A DNA stretch of 64,000 bases from Kluyvera sp046569695 (lineage in GTDB: Bacteria > Pseudomonadota > Gammaproteobacteria > Enterobacterales > Enterobacteriaceae): positions 62,001 through 126,000 of the forward strand of contig NZ_JBKHUI010000016.1 in NCBI RefSeq assembly GCF_046569695.1, given 5' to 3'. Under the pieces are notes generated by a model. That model searched no databases. It saw only the letters and a program-made list of their open reading frames with translations, and had not been told where the DNA came from. Shown here one piece after another: positions 7,934 through 16,620 of this stretch; positions within the stretch are counted from its first letter, which is position 1, and each line of letters starts with the position of its first letter. The position numbers were made by a program, and so were the translations under genes.

Positions 7934-8026
7934 TGGCGGTGAGGCGGGGATTCGAACCCCGGATGCAGCTTTTGACCGCATACTCCCTTAGCAGGGGAGC
8001 GCCTTCAGCCTCTCGGCCACCTCACC
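7934..8026 (-). tRNA. serV: tRNA-Ser(GCT)
   Basis: A 93-base class II tRNA with long variable arm and encoded CCA on the minus strand: GGTGAGG acceptor, anticodon stem-loop CTCCC-CTGCTAA-GGGAG (anticodon GCT, reads AGC/AGU), T arm CCGGGG-TTCGAATCCCC. First gene of the tRNA operon, corresponding to E. coli serV. Confidence 0.97.
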
Positions 8027-8089
8027 AACAACACCTCTTGCGAGTGCTTCGAAGAACTTGTTTCTGCTCATCGTCGCTGTGTGGCGCAC

Positions 8090-8117
8090 ATATTACTTTC
8101 TGGGACTTATAAGTCAA
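8090..8117 (-). promoter_or_regulatory. Promoter of the tRNA(Ser)-tRNA(Arg) operon
   Basis: On the minus strand TTGACT (8117-8112), 16 bases, TAATAT (8095-8090), followed by a G+C-rich stretch (GTGCGCC) typical of the discriminator of stringently controlled stable-RNA promoters. The start would be near 8083, about 57 bases before tRNA-Ser. Confidence 0.75.
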
Positions 8118-8313
8118 ACAATTTTCCGCAGATTTTTTTCGTTTGCACATTTCACACGCAATAAGCTGTTAAAAAAGACAGAATGCACGTTTTATCAACA
8201 GATAAATTGCGTTTTTGCCGGTATAGCAGCAAAAAAGAAAATGGGCGCAGAGGGGCTGGGTCGAGGAAAAAAGGGGGAAAAACGAGAGCTAAACGAAGAA
8301 AACTGCGGGAGGT

Positions 8314-8338
8314 GCGTCTCACCCGCGGGGTGAGACGC
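8314..8338 (-). terminator. csrA downstream hairpin
   Basis: Strong stem GCGTCTCACCC/GGGGTGAGACGC seven bases after the csrA stop codon; the T-rich stretch (GCAGTTTTCTTCG) follows only after about ten bases, so termination efficiency is uncertain. Confidence 0.55.
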
Positions 8339-8344
8339 GAGAAC

Positions 8345-8530
8345 TTAGTAACTGGACTGCTGGGATTTTTCAGCCTGGATACGCTGGTAGATCTCTTCAC
8401 GGTGAACAGAGACTTCTTTAGGGGCATTTACGCCGATGCGCACCTGGTTACCCTTCACCCCTAAAACTGTCACAGTGACCTCATCTCCAATCATGAGGGT
8501 CTCACCAACTCGACGAGTCAGAATCAGCAT
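8345..8530 (-). CDS. csrA: Carbon storage regulator CsrA
   Basis: Global post-transcriptional regulator that binds GGA motifs in mRNA leaders as a homodimer, repressing glycogen synthesis and biofilm genes and supporting glycolysis and motility. The 61-aa protein [18 protein letters not shown]... is the canonical enterobacterial CsrA, with RNA-binding residues in the first strand (LTRRVGE, R6-R7) and R44 (SVHREEIY). The start has AAGGAG seven bases upstream. It lies between alaS and the serV-argV tRNA array, as in E. coli. Confidence 0.99.
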
Positions 8531-8723
8531 TCTTTGCTCCTTGAAAGATTAAAAGAGTCGGGTCTCTCTGTATCCCGGCATTCTCCATCATATAACGCCA
8601 AAAGGTCAGCAATGACAAACACCTTCGTGTAAGCGGTCACGGCATCACACTCTGTTAAATGTAAGTTTAGCCGATCTACATGACTTCAACCTGACTTTAT
8701 CGTTATCAGTACCGCATATGCAA

Positions 8724-8752
8724 GGTGCCTTAACATTTAACGTTAAGGCACC
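8724..8752 (-). terminator. alaS downstream hairpin
   Basis: Perfect 11-bp inverted repeat GGTGCCTTAAC/GTTAAGGCACC with a 7-base loop, 18 bases after the alaS stop. No clear T run follows, so it may only stabilise the 3' end. Confidence 0.5.
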
Positions 8753-8770
8753 CGCATGCGTTTATTGTTA

Positions 8771-11398
8771 TTACAGTTTAGCGCTGACCCAGCCTTTCAC
8801 ACTGGACAGTGCAGCAGGGAGCGCAGCCGCGTCGGTACCACCAGCTTGCGCCATATCCGGACGACCGCCCCCTTTGCCGCCCACCTGCTGAGCGACCATG
8901 CCAACCAGCTCCCCTGCTTTCACACGGTCGGTCACATCCTTAGACACGCCTGCAATCAGAGAAACCTTACCTTCTGCTACTGTCGCCAGTACGATAACCG
9001 CAGAACCCAGCTGGTTCTTCAGATCGTCGACCATAGTACGCAGCATCTTCGGCTCAACGCCGGCGAGCTCGCTCACCAGCAGGTTAACGCCGTTAATAGT
9101 CTCAGCTTTGCTGGAAAGGTTTGCGCTTTCCTGTGCTGCGGCCTGCTCTTTCAGCTGCTGCAGCTCTTTTTCCAGCTGACGCGTACGTTCAATAACGGTA
9201 CGCACTTTTTCGGTGACGTTGTGGCTATCACCTTTCAGCAGCTGCGCAATATCGCTCAGGCGATCGCTTTCAGCGTGCAGCGTGGCAATTGCACCTTCAC
9301 CCGTTACGGCTTCGATACGACGAACACCTGCCGCGGTGCCGGATTCAGACACAATGCGGAACAGACCGATATCGCCGGTACGAGAAGCGTGGGTACCGCC
9401 GCACAGCTCGGTAGAGAAGTCGCCCATGCTCAGAACGCGAACGTGGTCGTCATATTTCTCACCGAACAGCGCCATCGCGCCCTTCGCTTTCGCCGCTTCG
9501 AGATCCATGATGTTGGTTTCGATTGGCAGGTTGCGACGAATCTGGGCGTTGACCAGATCTTCAACCGCACGAATCTCTTCCGGCTTCATGGCTTCGAAAT
9601 GAGAGAAGTCGAAACGCAGAACCTTGTCATTCACCAGCGAGCCTTTCTGCGCAACGTGCGTGCCCAGAACCTGGCGCAGCGCGGCGTGCATCAGGTGCGT
9701 TGCAGAGTGGTTCAGACGGATGCGTGCACGGCGTGCCACATCTACGTCAGCCTGCACGCCATCGCCCACTTTCAGCGCGCCGGTAGCCAGCTTGCCAAGG
9801 TGACCAATTGCCTGGCCGTATTTCTGGGTGTCGCTGACCGCAAAGCTAAAGCCTGCGCCTTTCAGTTCGCCCTTATCGCCAACCTGACCGCCGGATTCTG
9901 CATAGAACGGAGTCTGGTCAAGCACCACAACCGCTTCCTGACCGGCAGCAATAGCGTCTACCGCTTTGCCGTCAACGAATAGCGCAGTCACTTTGCCGTT
10001 CAGTTCCAGGTGGTCATAGCCTTTAAATTCTGAAGCTCCATCAACGCGAATCATCGCGTTGTAGTCCGCGCCAAAACCGCTGGACTCACGCGCACGGCGG
10101 CGCTGCTCTTCCATCGCGGCTTCGAAGCCAGCTTCGTCAACCTTGATGTTGCGCTCACGGCAAACGTCCGCCGTCAGGTCAACCGGGAAGCCGTAGGTGT
10201 CGTACAGACGGAAAGCGGTTTCGCCGTCCAGCGTGTCGCCAGTCAGTTTTGCCAGCTCTTCGTCGAGCAGCGCCAGACCGCGCTCCAGGGTACGAGCAAA
10301 CTGCTCTTCTTCGGTTTTCAGTACCTGCTCGACCTGCGCCTGCTGACGTTTCAGCTCTTCGCCTGCGGAACCCATCACGTCTACCAGCGGGCCAACCAGC
10401 TTGTAGAAGAAGGTGTCTTTCGCACCCAGCATGTTGCCATGACGCACTGCGCGACGAATGATGCGACGCAGCACGTAGCCGCGGCTTTCGTTAGACGGCA
10501 TCACGCCATCGGCAATCAGGAACGCACAAGAACGAATGTGGTCCGCGATAACGCGCAGAGACTTGTTGCTCAGATCGGTAGCACCGGTCGCTTTCGCCAC
10601 CGCGTCGATCAGTTTACGGAACAGGTCGATGTCATAGTTGGAGTTCACGTGCTGCAGAACAGCGGTGATACGCTCCAGACCCATACCGGTGTCCACGGAC
10701 GGCTTCGGCAGCGGTTCCATGGTGCCGTCAGCCTGACGGTTGAACTGCATGAAGACGATGTTCCAGATCTCAATGTAACGGTCGCCGTCTTCTTCTGCGG
10801 AACCAGGAGGGCCACCCCAGATGTGGTCGCCGTGGTCATAGAAGATTTCGGTGCACGGGCCGCAAGGACCGGTGTCGCCCATCTGCCAGAAGTTATCCGA
10901 TGCGTACGGCGCACCTTTGTTGTCGCCGATACGGATGATGCGCTCACGCGGGATACCCACTTCTTTTTCCCAGATTTCGTAAGCTTCGTCATCGGTTTCA
11001 TAGACGGTGACCCACAGACGCTCTTTCGGCAGGGCGAACCAGTTTTCACCGGTCAGCAGTTCCCACGCGTATTGAATAGCGTCGTGCTTGAAGTAGTCGC
11101 CGAAGCTGAAGTTACCCAGCATTTCGAAGAAGGTGTGGTGACGTGCGGTGTAACCGACGTTTTCCAGGTCATTGTGTTTACCGCCCGCACGCACGCAACG
11201 CTGCGCGGTGGTCGCGCGAGAATAATTACGCTTGTCGAGACCGAGGAACACATCTTTGAACTGGTTCATCCCGGCATTGGTAAACAGCAAAGTAGGGTCG
11301 TTATTCGGCACCAGAGAGCTGCTGGCAACTATCTGGTGGCCTTTACTATGGAAAAAGTCGAGAAACGCCTGACGGATCTCAGCGGTGCTCTTGCTCAT
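8771..11398 (-). CDS. alaS: Alanyl-tRNA synthetase
   Basis: Charges tRNA-Ala with alanine and hydrolyses mischarged Ser- and Gly-tRNA-Ala; cytoplasmic. The 875-aa protein is collinear with E. coli AlaRS (876 aa): class II catalytic domain at the N-terminus (MSKSTAEIRQAFLDFFHSKGH, TNAGMNQFKDVFLG, RHHTFFEMLGNFSFGDYFK), editing domain with the zinc motif HSATHLMH near residue 564 and CGGTHASRTGDIG near 666, and the C-Ala domain with GGRPDMAQAGG at the end. Gene order recX-alaS-csrA as in E. coli. Confidence 0.99.
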   Translation of the reverse strand: MSKSTAEIRQAFLDFFHSKGHQIVASSSLVPNNDPTLLFTNAGMNQFKDVFLGLDKRNYSRATTAQRCVRAGGKHNDLENVGYTARHHTFFEMLGNFSFGDYFKHDAIQYAWELLTGENWFALPKERLWVTVYETDDEAYEIWEKEVGIPRERIIRIGDNKGAPYASDNFWQMGDTGPCGPCTEIFYDHGDHIWGGPPGSAEEDGDRYIEIWNIVFMQFNRQADGTMEPLPKPSVDTGMGLERITAVLQHVNSNYDIDLFRKLIDAVAKATGATDLSNKSLRVIADHIRSCAFLIADGVMPSNESRGYVLRRIIRRAVRHGNMLGAKDTFFYKLVGPLVDVMGSAGEELKRQQAQVEQVLKTEEEQFARTLERGLALLDEELAKLTGDTLDGETAFRLYDTYGFPVDLTADVCRERNIKVDEAGFEAAMEEQRRRARESSGFGADYNAMIRVDGASEFKGYDHLELNGKVTALFVDGKAVDAIAAGQEAVVVLDQTPFYAESGGQVGDKGELKGAGFSFAVSDTQKYGQAIGHLGKLATGALKVGDGVQADVDVARRARIRLNHSATHLMHAALRQVLGTHVAQKGSLVNDKVLRFDFSHFEAMKPEEIRAVEDLVNAQIRRNLPIETNIMDLEAAKAKGAMALFGEKYDDHVRVLSMGDFSTELCGGTHASRTGDIGLFRIVSESGTAAGVRRIEAVTGEGAIATLHAESDRLSDIAQLLKGDSHNVTEKVRTVIERTRQLEKELQQLKEQAAAQESANLSSKAETINGVNLLVSELAGVEPKMLRTMVDDLKNQLGSAVIVLATVAEGKVSLIAGVSKDVTDRVKAGELVGMVAQQVGGKGGGRPDMAQAGGTDAAALPAALSSVKGWVSAKL

Positions 11399-11649
11399 AA
11401 TTATCCTGACATCAAGCTACACTTCATCCTTCAAACCGCCGAGGCAACGGCTGTTTTCGCTCCCAATCACGCACTGAAGTACGAGTCTGAGGCCTTTCTT
11501 GCCCATCGCTCTGATGCGGCTTGAATGATTTTGTGTATTAAGGAATATTCGTCACCGACGCGGATTGCTTTAAAAACAACCCGCCTCCGGACGGAAAAAG
11601 TGGGAATAAGATAAGTTTTCTTTACTGGGAAGTAAAATCCCCAGTGCGG

Positions 11650-12150
11650 TCAATCAGCAAAATTTCGCCATATTTCCTGGATATCTTCCATCAGGTAGCC
11701 GCGATAGAGCAAAAATCGCTGGATTTTGACCTTTTCGGCAAAGGCGGTCGGCAGCGGTTCACCGTATTTTCTCACCGCCTGGTCGCGCGCGAGTTCTGCC
11801 CAGTCAATGTCGCATTCGCGCATAGCCTGCTCGATGGCTTCACGCGCAATCCCCTTCTGCCCTAGCTCCTGACGAATGCGCGCCGGGCCATATCCTTTGC
11901 GGCTACGCCCGGCCATAAACTGCTGTACGAAACGACTATCGTCGAGGTAGCGGTTTTCAAAACACCAGGCCACCACCTTTTCGACCTCTTCCGGCGGGGC
12001 GTCGATAGGTTCTGGGCCATTTTTCCCCATCACCGGGGCGGTGAGCTTACGCCGCAGCTCCTGTTCACTGTGGTCGCGCATCGCCAGAATGCGAATGGCG
12101 CGATCCAGCAGACGGGCATAGGCGGAACGGCGTGGTGAGTTTTCGGTCAT
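11650..12150 (-). CDS. recX: Regulatory protein RecX
   Basis: Inhibits RecA filament extension by capping; cytoplasmic. The 166-aa protein has the three-helix repeats of RecX (SEQELRRKL, YLDDSRFVQQFMAGRSRKGYGPARIRQELGQKGI, KIQRFLLYRGY). It follows recA in the same direction after a hairpin terminator and a REP-like element; in E. coli recX is expressed by read-through from recA, and the same is likely here. Confidence 0.97.
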   Translation of the reverse strand: MTENSPRRSAYARLLDRAIRILAMRDHSEQELRRKLTAPVMGKNGPEPIDAPPEEVEKVVAWCFENRYLDDSRFVQQFMAGRSRKGYGPARIRQELGQKGIAREAIEQAMRECDIDWAELARDQAVRKYGEPLPTAFAEKVKIQRFLLYRGYLMEDIQEIWRNFAD

Positions 12151-12174
12151 GATTTTTTACCGTCGTGATAAATG

Positions 12175-12201
12175 CAAAAAGGGCTGCATAAGCAGCCCTT
12201 C
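12175..12201 (-). terminator. recA-recX intergenic attenuating terminator
   Basis: On the minus strand GAAGGGCTGC-TTAT-GCAGCCC followed by TTTTTGCATTT, directly before recX. E. coli has a comparable terminator here that lets only a small fraction of recA transcripts reach recX. Confidence 0.8.
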
Positions 12202-12217
12202 AAATGTGCACATTCAA

Positions 12218-12298
12218 GTAGCCCGGACAAGGCGCGATAGCACCGACTCCGGAGGACTCTGAGCGCATTCCCGGCGTCGTTTCACTCGGCCGGGCTAC
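12218..12298. repeat. REP-like palindromic repeat between recX and recA
   Basis: Terminal 9-bp inverted repeats GTAGCCCGG and CCGGGCTAC enclose a G+C-rich core with CCCGGCGTCGTTTCACTCGG. The same CCCGGCG-CG-TGCGCT-GGCCGGGCTAC unit appears near 27570 and 59020. Confidence 0.75.
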
Positions 12299-12302
12299 AT
12301 AA

Positions 12303-13361
12303 TTAGAAGTCTTCGTTGGTTTCTTCAACGCTGTTGTTGTCAACGGCGAAGTCCGGCGTAGAGTCCTGGTTGTTGAGCAGCAGTTCACGCACCTTCTTCT
12401 CAATTTCTTTCGCTGCAGCCGGGTTTTCTTTCAGCCAGGAGATAGCGTTCGCTTTACCCTGACCAATTTTGTCGCCGTTGTAGCTGTACCAGGCACCCGC
12501 TTTTTCAATCAGCTTCTCTTTCACGCCGAGGTCGACCAATTCGCCGAAGAAGTTGATGCCTTCGCCGTAGAGGATCTGGAATTCAGCCTGTTTAAACGGT
12601 GCAGCAATTTTGTTCTTCACAACCTTCACGCGGGTTTCGCTGCCCACCACGTTGTCACCCTCTTTCACCGCGCCGATACGACGGATATCAAGACGTACGG
12701 AAGCGTAGAACTTCAGCGCGTTACCACCGGTAGTGGTTTCTGGGTTACCAAACATCACGCCGATTTTCATACGGATCTGGTTGATGAAGATCAGCAGCGT
12801 GTTGGACTGCTTCAGGTTACCGGCCAGCTTACGCATCGCCTGGCTCATCATACGTGCCGCGAGGCCCATGTGAGAGTCGCCGATTTCGCCTTCGATTTCC
12901 GCTTTCGGCGTCAGTGCCGCGACGGAGTCGACAACGATAACGTCTACAGCACCGGAACGCGCCAGCGCGTCACAGATTTCCAAAGCCTGTTCACCGGTGT
13001 CCGGCTGAGAACACAGCAGGTTGTCGATATCAACGCCCAGCTTGCGAGCATAAACCGGGTCCAGCGCGTGTTCAGCATCGATAAACGCACAGGTTTTGCC
13101 TTCACGCTGCGCTGCGGCGATAACCTGCAGCGTCAGGGTTGTTTTACCGGAGGATTCTGGCCCGTAGATTTCGACGATACGACCCATTGGCAGGCCGCCT
13201 GCGCCCAGCGCGATATCCAGTGAAAGCGAACCGGTAGAGATAGTTTCCACGTCCATGGAGCGGTCTTCACCCAGACGCATGATGGAGCCTTTACCGAATT
13301 GCTTTTCGATCTGGCCCAGCGCTGCAGCCAACGCTTTCTGTTTGTTTTCGTCGATAGCCAT
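12303..13361 (-). CDS. recA: Recombinase RecA
   Basis: DNA strand-exchange ATPase and co-protease for LexA self-cleavage. The 352-aa protein is nearly identical to E. coli RecA: Walker A GPESSGKTTLT, Walker B VIVVDSVAAL, loop L1 EIEGEIGDSHMGLAARMMSQA, loop L2 FGNPETTTGGNALKFYAS, acidic C-terminal tail SVEETNEDF. The start ATG at 13361 (MAIDENKQKAL) matches E. coli; the frame is open for 19 more codons upstream but that stretch is leader. Preceded by an SOS box and strong promoter. Confidence 0.99.
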   Translation of the reverse strand: MAIDENKQKALAAALGQIEKQFGKGSIMRLGEDRSMDVETISTGSLSLDIALGAGGLPMGRIVEIYGPESSGKTTLTLQVIAAAQREGKTCAFIDAEHALDPVYARKLGVDIDNLLCSQPDTGEQALEICDALARSGAVDVIVVDSVAALTPKAEIEGEIGDSHMGLAARMMSQAMRKLAGNLKQSNTLLIFINQIRMKIGVMFGNPETTTGGNALKFYASVRLDIRRIGAVKEGDNVVGSETRVKVVKNKIAAPFKQAEFQILYGEGINFFGELVDLGVKEKLIEKAGAWYSYNGDKIGQGKANAISWLKENPAAAKEIEKKVRELLLNNQDSTPDFAVDNNSVEETNEDF

Positions 13362-13417
13362 TATTACTCCTGTCATACCGGGTGTTACCGGATAGTGAAT
13401 TCTGTTCTGTTGAGGCA

Positions 13418-13445
13418 ATTATACTGTATGGTCATACAGTATCAA
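13418..13445 (-). promoter_or_regulatory. recA promoter with overlapping LexA (SOS) box
   Basis: On the minus strand TTGATA (13445-13440) and TATAAT (13423-13418), 16 bases apart. The LexA box TACTGTATGGTCATACAGTA lies at 13422-13441 between and over both elements, with the CTG-N10-CAG core; LexA binding would block polymerase. Confidence 0.95.
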
Positions 13446-13939
13446 GTATTTTGTAGAAATTGTTGCCAGAGGAGATTGAGCGCATAAGCGGTCGCCTGTC
13501 GACGCACCGATTCACGGTCGCCGTCGAAGCATTCACGCTGGGTAACGCCTTGCCCGGTGGCACTTGCTACACCGAACCAGACCGTGCCAACCGGCTTTTC
13601 CGCGCTGCCACCGTCCGGCCCGGCAATGCCGCTGACCGAGACCGCAAAGTCGGCCCGTGCCGCGCGCAGTGCGCCAATCGCCATCTCAACCACCACTGGT
13701 TCGCTCACCGCGCCATGCTGCTCAAGCGTCACTTCGCGCACGCCGATCATCTGCGATTTTGCCTCGTTGCTGTAGGTCACAAACCCACGCTCAAACCAGG
13801 CAGAGCTGCCGGCAATATCGGTAATCGTCTTGGCTATCCAGCCGCCGGTGCAGGACTCTGCGGTGGTCATCGTCGCCCCACGCGCTTTCAGCGCCAGGCC
13901 AACCTTTTCACTCAGCTGCATTAATTCTGAATCTGTCAT
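13442..13939 (-). CDS. pncC: Nicotinamide-nucleotide amidase PncC
   Basis: Deamidates NMN to nicotinic acid mononucleotide in the pyridine nucleotide cycle (formerly YgaD, CinA C-terminal domain family). The 165-aa protein shows TTAESCTGG near residue 25, SAWFERGFVTYSNEAK and SGIAGPDGGS, all typical. Start taken at ATG 13939 by match to E. coli; an adjacent ATG at 13942 is equally possible. Its 3' end abuts the recA SOS box, as in E. coli, where recA lies directly downstream. Confidence 0.96.
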   Translation of the reverse strand: MTDSELMQLSEKVGLALKARGATMTTAESCTGGWIAKTITDIAGSSAWFERGFVTYSNEAKSQMIGVREVTLEQHGAVSEPVVVEMAIGALRAARADFAVSVSGIAGPDGGSAEKPVGTVWFGVASATGQGVTQRECFDGDRESVRRQATAYALNLLWQQFLQNT

Positions 13940-14042
13940 CATCGCTCCGCTTCAGCCCGATAAAGAGGCCATCAAAGATAGCACTTTCAGAACAGATGTG
14001 GGGACGGGATGGCGATTTTACGAGGGGGATTCCGAAATTGAA

Positions 14043-14063
14043 CGCCCCGGCAGACCCGGGGCG
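14043..14063 (-). terminator. Terminator of the metal ABC transporter operon
   Basis: Stem CGCCCCGG/CCGGGGCG with a five-base loop, 14 bases after the stop of the binding-protein gene, followed on the minus strand by TTCAATTTC. Confidence 0.7.
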
Positions 14064-14077
14064 AGGAAGTGCCAGAT

Positions 14078-14956
14078 TTAGCGCATGCTGGCCGCGATAA
14101 GCTCCACGTTATGACGCAGCATTTTAACGTAGCTGTCCGCCACGCCGCCCGGTTTCGACAGCGCTTCCGGATACAGTTCGCCGCCCGGTTGCGAGCCGGT
14201 AGCCGCAGCAATCTGCTTCACCAGGCGCGGGTCGAGCTGGTTTTCCATAAACCAGGTGTGTACACCGTCAGCCTTAATTTGCTTAATCAACGCCGCCACC
14301 TGCGCCGCGCTGGCCTCGCTCTCAGAAGAGAGCCCCTGCGGAGCCAGGAAGGTGACGCCGTAGGCACGAGAGAAGTAGCCGAACGCATCGTGGCTGGTCA
14401 GCACTTTACGCTTCGCCTGCGGAATGGCGCTGAACTGCTGCTTCGTCCAGCTATGAATATCGTTAAGCTCGCCAATGTAGCGTTTACCGGAAGCATTGAG
14501 CGCCGCGCTATCTTCCGGGTCAGCCTTCACCAGGCCGGTCAGGATATTCTGCGCGTACAGTGCGCCGTTCGCCGCGCTGTTCCAGGCGTGCGGGTCGGTC
14601 ACCGTTTTGCCCTCTTCATCCAGCGTGTGGGTTTTTACCCCCGTTGAAGCGACCACTAATTCACCTTTAAAGCCTGAGGCTTTAATCAGACGATCCATCC
14701 ACCCTTCCAGCCCCAGGCCGTTAACCACCACCACGTCCGCTTTGCTGAGCAGCGCGCTATCTTTCGGCGATGGCTCGAAGGTATGCGGGTCGCCGTCCGG
14801 GCCGACCAGCGTCTCGACGTGAACGTGCTCGCCGCCCACCTGCTTCACCATGTCGCCCAGCACCGAAAAGCTGCTGACCACGTTGAGCGTTTTTGCCATC
14901 GCCCCTTGCGCCGCCAGCCCTAACGCCAGCGCCATAATCACCCCAATACGTTTCAT
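14078..14956 (-). CDS. Zinc-type (cluster A-I) ABC transporter substrate-binding protein
   Basis: Periplasmic metal receptor of the ZnuA/SitA superfamily, 292 aa. A signal peptide (MKRIGVIMALALGLAAQGAMA, cut after AMA near residue 21) precedes the mature chain. Metal-ligand positions: H58 (DPHTFEPSPKD), H123 (DPHAWNS), H189 (TSHDAFGYFSRAYG) and an acid in GGELYPEAL (E260/E264). A His at the third position is typical of zinc receptors, while manganese receptors usually have Glu there, so zinc is favoured. It lacks the His-rich loop of E. coli ZnuA. Start chosen at ATG 14956 with AGGGGAC upstream; a start at 14977 would overlap the permease gene. Last gene of the operon, inserted between pncC and mltB, which are neighbours in K-12. 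Confidence 0.9.
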   Translation of the reverse strand: MKRIGVIMALALGLAAQGAMAKTLNVVSSFSVLGDMVKQVGGEHVHVETLVGPDGDPHTFEPSPKDSALLSKADVVVVNGLGLEGWMDRLIKASGFKGELVVASTGVKTHTLDEEGKTVTDPHAWNSAANGALYAQNILTGLVKADPEDSAALNASGKRYIGELNDIHSWTKQQFSAIPQAKRKVLTSHDAFGYFSRAYGVTFLAPQGLSSESEASAAQVAALIKQIKADGVHTWFMENQLDPRLVKQIAAATGSQPGGELYPEALSKPGGVADSYVKMLRHNVELIAASMR

Positions 14957-14973
14957 TATGTCCCCTTTCCTCT

Positions 14974-15828
14974 TCATTTTAACCAGCTCACGGTCAGCCG
15001 GCTTCGCTTGCCAAACAACACAGAAATCAAAAAGATGCCGCTCGCGGTCAGTACAATCGACGGCCCGGCGGGCAGATTCGCGGCCCACGACAGGCTAAGC
15101 CCCATCCAGGCGCATACGCCGCCTATCAGCGCCGCCAGCAGCAGAATTGACGGTAAGGTTTTCGCCCAGCAGCGCGCCGCCACGGCAGGCAGCATCATGA
15201 CCCCCACCGCCATCAGCGTGCCCAGCACCTGAAAACCAGCCACCAGGTTGAGCACCAACAGCGCCAGAAACAGCCCGTGCAGCAACACGGGCAGCCAGCG
15301 CGCATTCACCTGCAGCCAACTGCTATCAAAGGCTTCGATCACCAGCCCCCGGTAGAAGAGCGCAATGCAGAGCAGCGTCAGGCTGGCAACGCCCGCCACA
15401 AACAGCGCGGCATCGTTATCTACCGCCAGAATTGAGCCAAAAAGCAGGTGCAAGAGGTCAACGTTGGAGCCGCGCAGCGAGACCAGCGTGACCCCGAGCG
15501 CCAGCGAGCCTAAGTAGAATCCCGCGAAGCTAGCGTCCTCTTTCAGCGGCGTGCGTCGGCTAACCCAACCGGCTACCAGCGCCACCGTAATACCGGCAAT
15601 AAAGCCGCCTACGGTCATCGCCAGCAGCGACATGCCGTTGACCAGATAGCCCACCGCCACGCCGGGAAGAATGGCGTGCGACAGCGCATCGCCCATCAAG
15701 CTCATCCGTCGCAGCAGTAAAAAGACGCCGAGGATCGTGGTGCTAAGCGACAGCGCAAGGCACACCACCAGCGCCCGGCGCATAAAGCCAAACTCAATGA
15801 AGGGTTGGAAGAAGGTATGCCAGATCAT
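14974..15828 (-). CDS. ABC-3 family metal permease
   Basis: Inner-membrane subunit of the metal importer, 284 aa, with about eight hydrophobic segments. The region RRMSLMGDALSHAILPGVAVGYL is the ZnuB/SitC signature, with the coupling-helix loop; LLFGSILAV and GTLMAVGVMMLPAVAARCWAK are also typical of the family. It overlaps the ATPase gene by four bases (ATGA) and is followed after 17 bases by the binding-protein gene. Confidence 0.93.
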   Translation of the reverse strand: MIWHTFFQPFIEFGFMRRALVVCLALSLSTTILGVFLLLRRMSLMGDALSHAILPGVAVGYLVNGMSLLAMTVGGFIAGITVALVAGWVSRRTPLKEDASFAGFYLGSLALGVTLVSLRGSNVDLLHLLFGSILAVDNDAALFVAGVASLTLLCIALFYRGLVIEAFDSSWLQVNARWLPVLLHGLFLALLVLNLVAGFQVLGTLMAVGVMMLPAVAARCWAKTLPSILLLAALIGGVCAWMGLSLSWAANLPAGPSIVLTASGIFLISVLFGKRSRLTVSWLK

Positions 15829-16502
15829 GCGAGCCTCGCGGATTTAAACGCCGGAAGCACGTCTCGGGTATGTCCCCAGCAGGCGTTCTGTGGTGCCAGC
15901 AACAGCGTTTCCGGGAAGTACTCCGCCACACGTTGATTGTCATGCAGCACCGCCAGCACGGTCTGCCCCTGCTGATGCATCTCCTGAATCACCCCCATCA
16001 GGTCATGACTGGTGGCTTCATCAATGCCGGTAAAAGGTTCATCGAGCATCACCAGCGGCGCACGCTGTACCAACACGCGGGCAAAGAGCATGCGCTGGAA
16101 CTGTCCGCCGGACAGCGCGTCAATCGGCGTTTTCGCCATGCTTTCCAGGCCCACACGCGCCAGCGAGGCGTTGATGCGCTGGCGCATATCGCTACGCAGG
16201 CCACGCAGCAACGAAATTCGCGGCCACGCCCCCTGACTCACCACGTCCAGCACGGTTAGTGGAAACTGCGACTCCAGCGCATGGCGCTGGGCCAGCCAGC
16301 CGATCACCGGGCGTGAAGGCGCCCAGCGAATAACACCGCTTACCGGGGGAATAAATCCCGCCAGCGTTTTCAGTAAAGTGGATTTTCCGCAGCCGTTCAG
16401 GCCGACAATCGCCGTCATGCTGCCTTTGTGAATTACGCCGCTCAGCGATGGCGTAATCGCCACGCCTTCATAGCCTGCCACCAGGTTGTCCAGTTCAATC
16501 AT
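15825..16502 (-). CDS. Metal ABC transporter ATP-binding protein
   Basis: Cytoplasmic ATPase of the importer, 225 aa. Walker A GLNGCGKSTLLKTL near residue 37, Q-loop WLAQRHALES, signature LSGGQFQRMLFARVL, Walker B LVMLDEPFTGID and H-loop VLHD are all present. The ATG at 16502 lies in an ATGA overlap with the stop codon of a 35-aa ORF, which suggests coupled translation; a longer in-frame form with 11 extra residues is unlikely because they would overlap that ORF without a ribosome site. Confidence 0.93.
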   Translation of the reverse strand: MIELDNLVAGYEGVAITPSLSGVIHKGSMTAIVGLNGCGKSTLLKTLAGFIPPVSGVIRWAPSRPVIGWLAQRHALESQFPLTVLDVVSQGAWPRISLLRGLRSDMRQRINASLARVGLESMAKTPIDALSGGQFQRMLFARVLVQRAPLVMLDEPFTGIDEATSHDLMGVIQEMHQQGQTVLAVLHDNQRVAEYFPETLLLAPQNACWGHTRDVLPAFKSARLA

Positions 16503-16606
16503 GGCAGCGACACCGCCCACCAGACCATCAGCCACAGCACGCTCAATAGCGCGCAGGCCAGCAAAACCCGCGTAACGCTGCTGGCCATAAAAACAGGAGT
16601 AAACAT
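16499..16606 (-). CDS. Small single-span membrane peptide coupled to the metal ABC transporter
   Basis: A 35-aa ORF (MFTPVFMASSVTRVLLACAL, then LSVLWLMVWWAVSLP) with one hydrophobic span of about 22 residues rich in Leu, Val and Trp. It begins with ATG at 16606 behind GAGG and ends in an ATGA overlap with the ATPase gene. It lies between the Zur-like box and the ATPase, so it would be the first cistron of the operon. I do not recognise it. It may be a leader that couples translation or a true subunit of the importer. Confidence 0.6.
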   Translation of the reverse strand: MFTPVFMASSVTRVLLACALLSVLWLMVWWAVSLP

Positions 16607-16620
16607 CTTTGCCTCATCAT

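Larger units (their letters stand above)
8027..8344. other. Intergenic region between tRNA-Ser and csrA
   Basis: About 318 bases holding the tRNA operon promoter (8090-8117) near its left end and a csrA hairpin at its right end. The middle (8130-8300) is A- and G-rich on the plus strand with no conserved gene; the ORFs there look random. Confidence 0.6.

Noticed and set aside
8756..9982. 408-codon open frame on the plus strand
   Set aside because: Antisense shadow of alaS with no ribosome site and no recognisable domain.
15095..15319. Small ORF inside the metal permease gene
   Set aside because: Out-of-frame shadow rich in Gly/Ala/Arg; no ribosome site.
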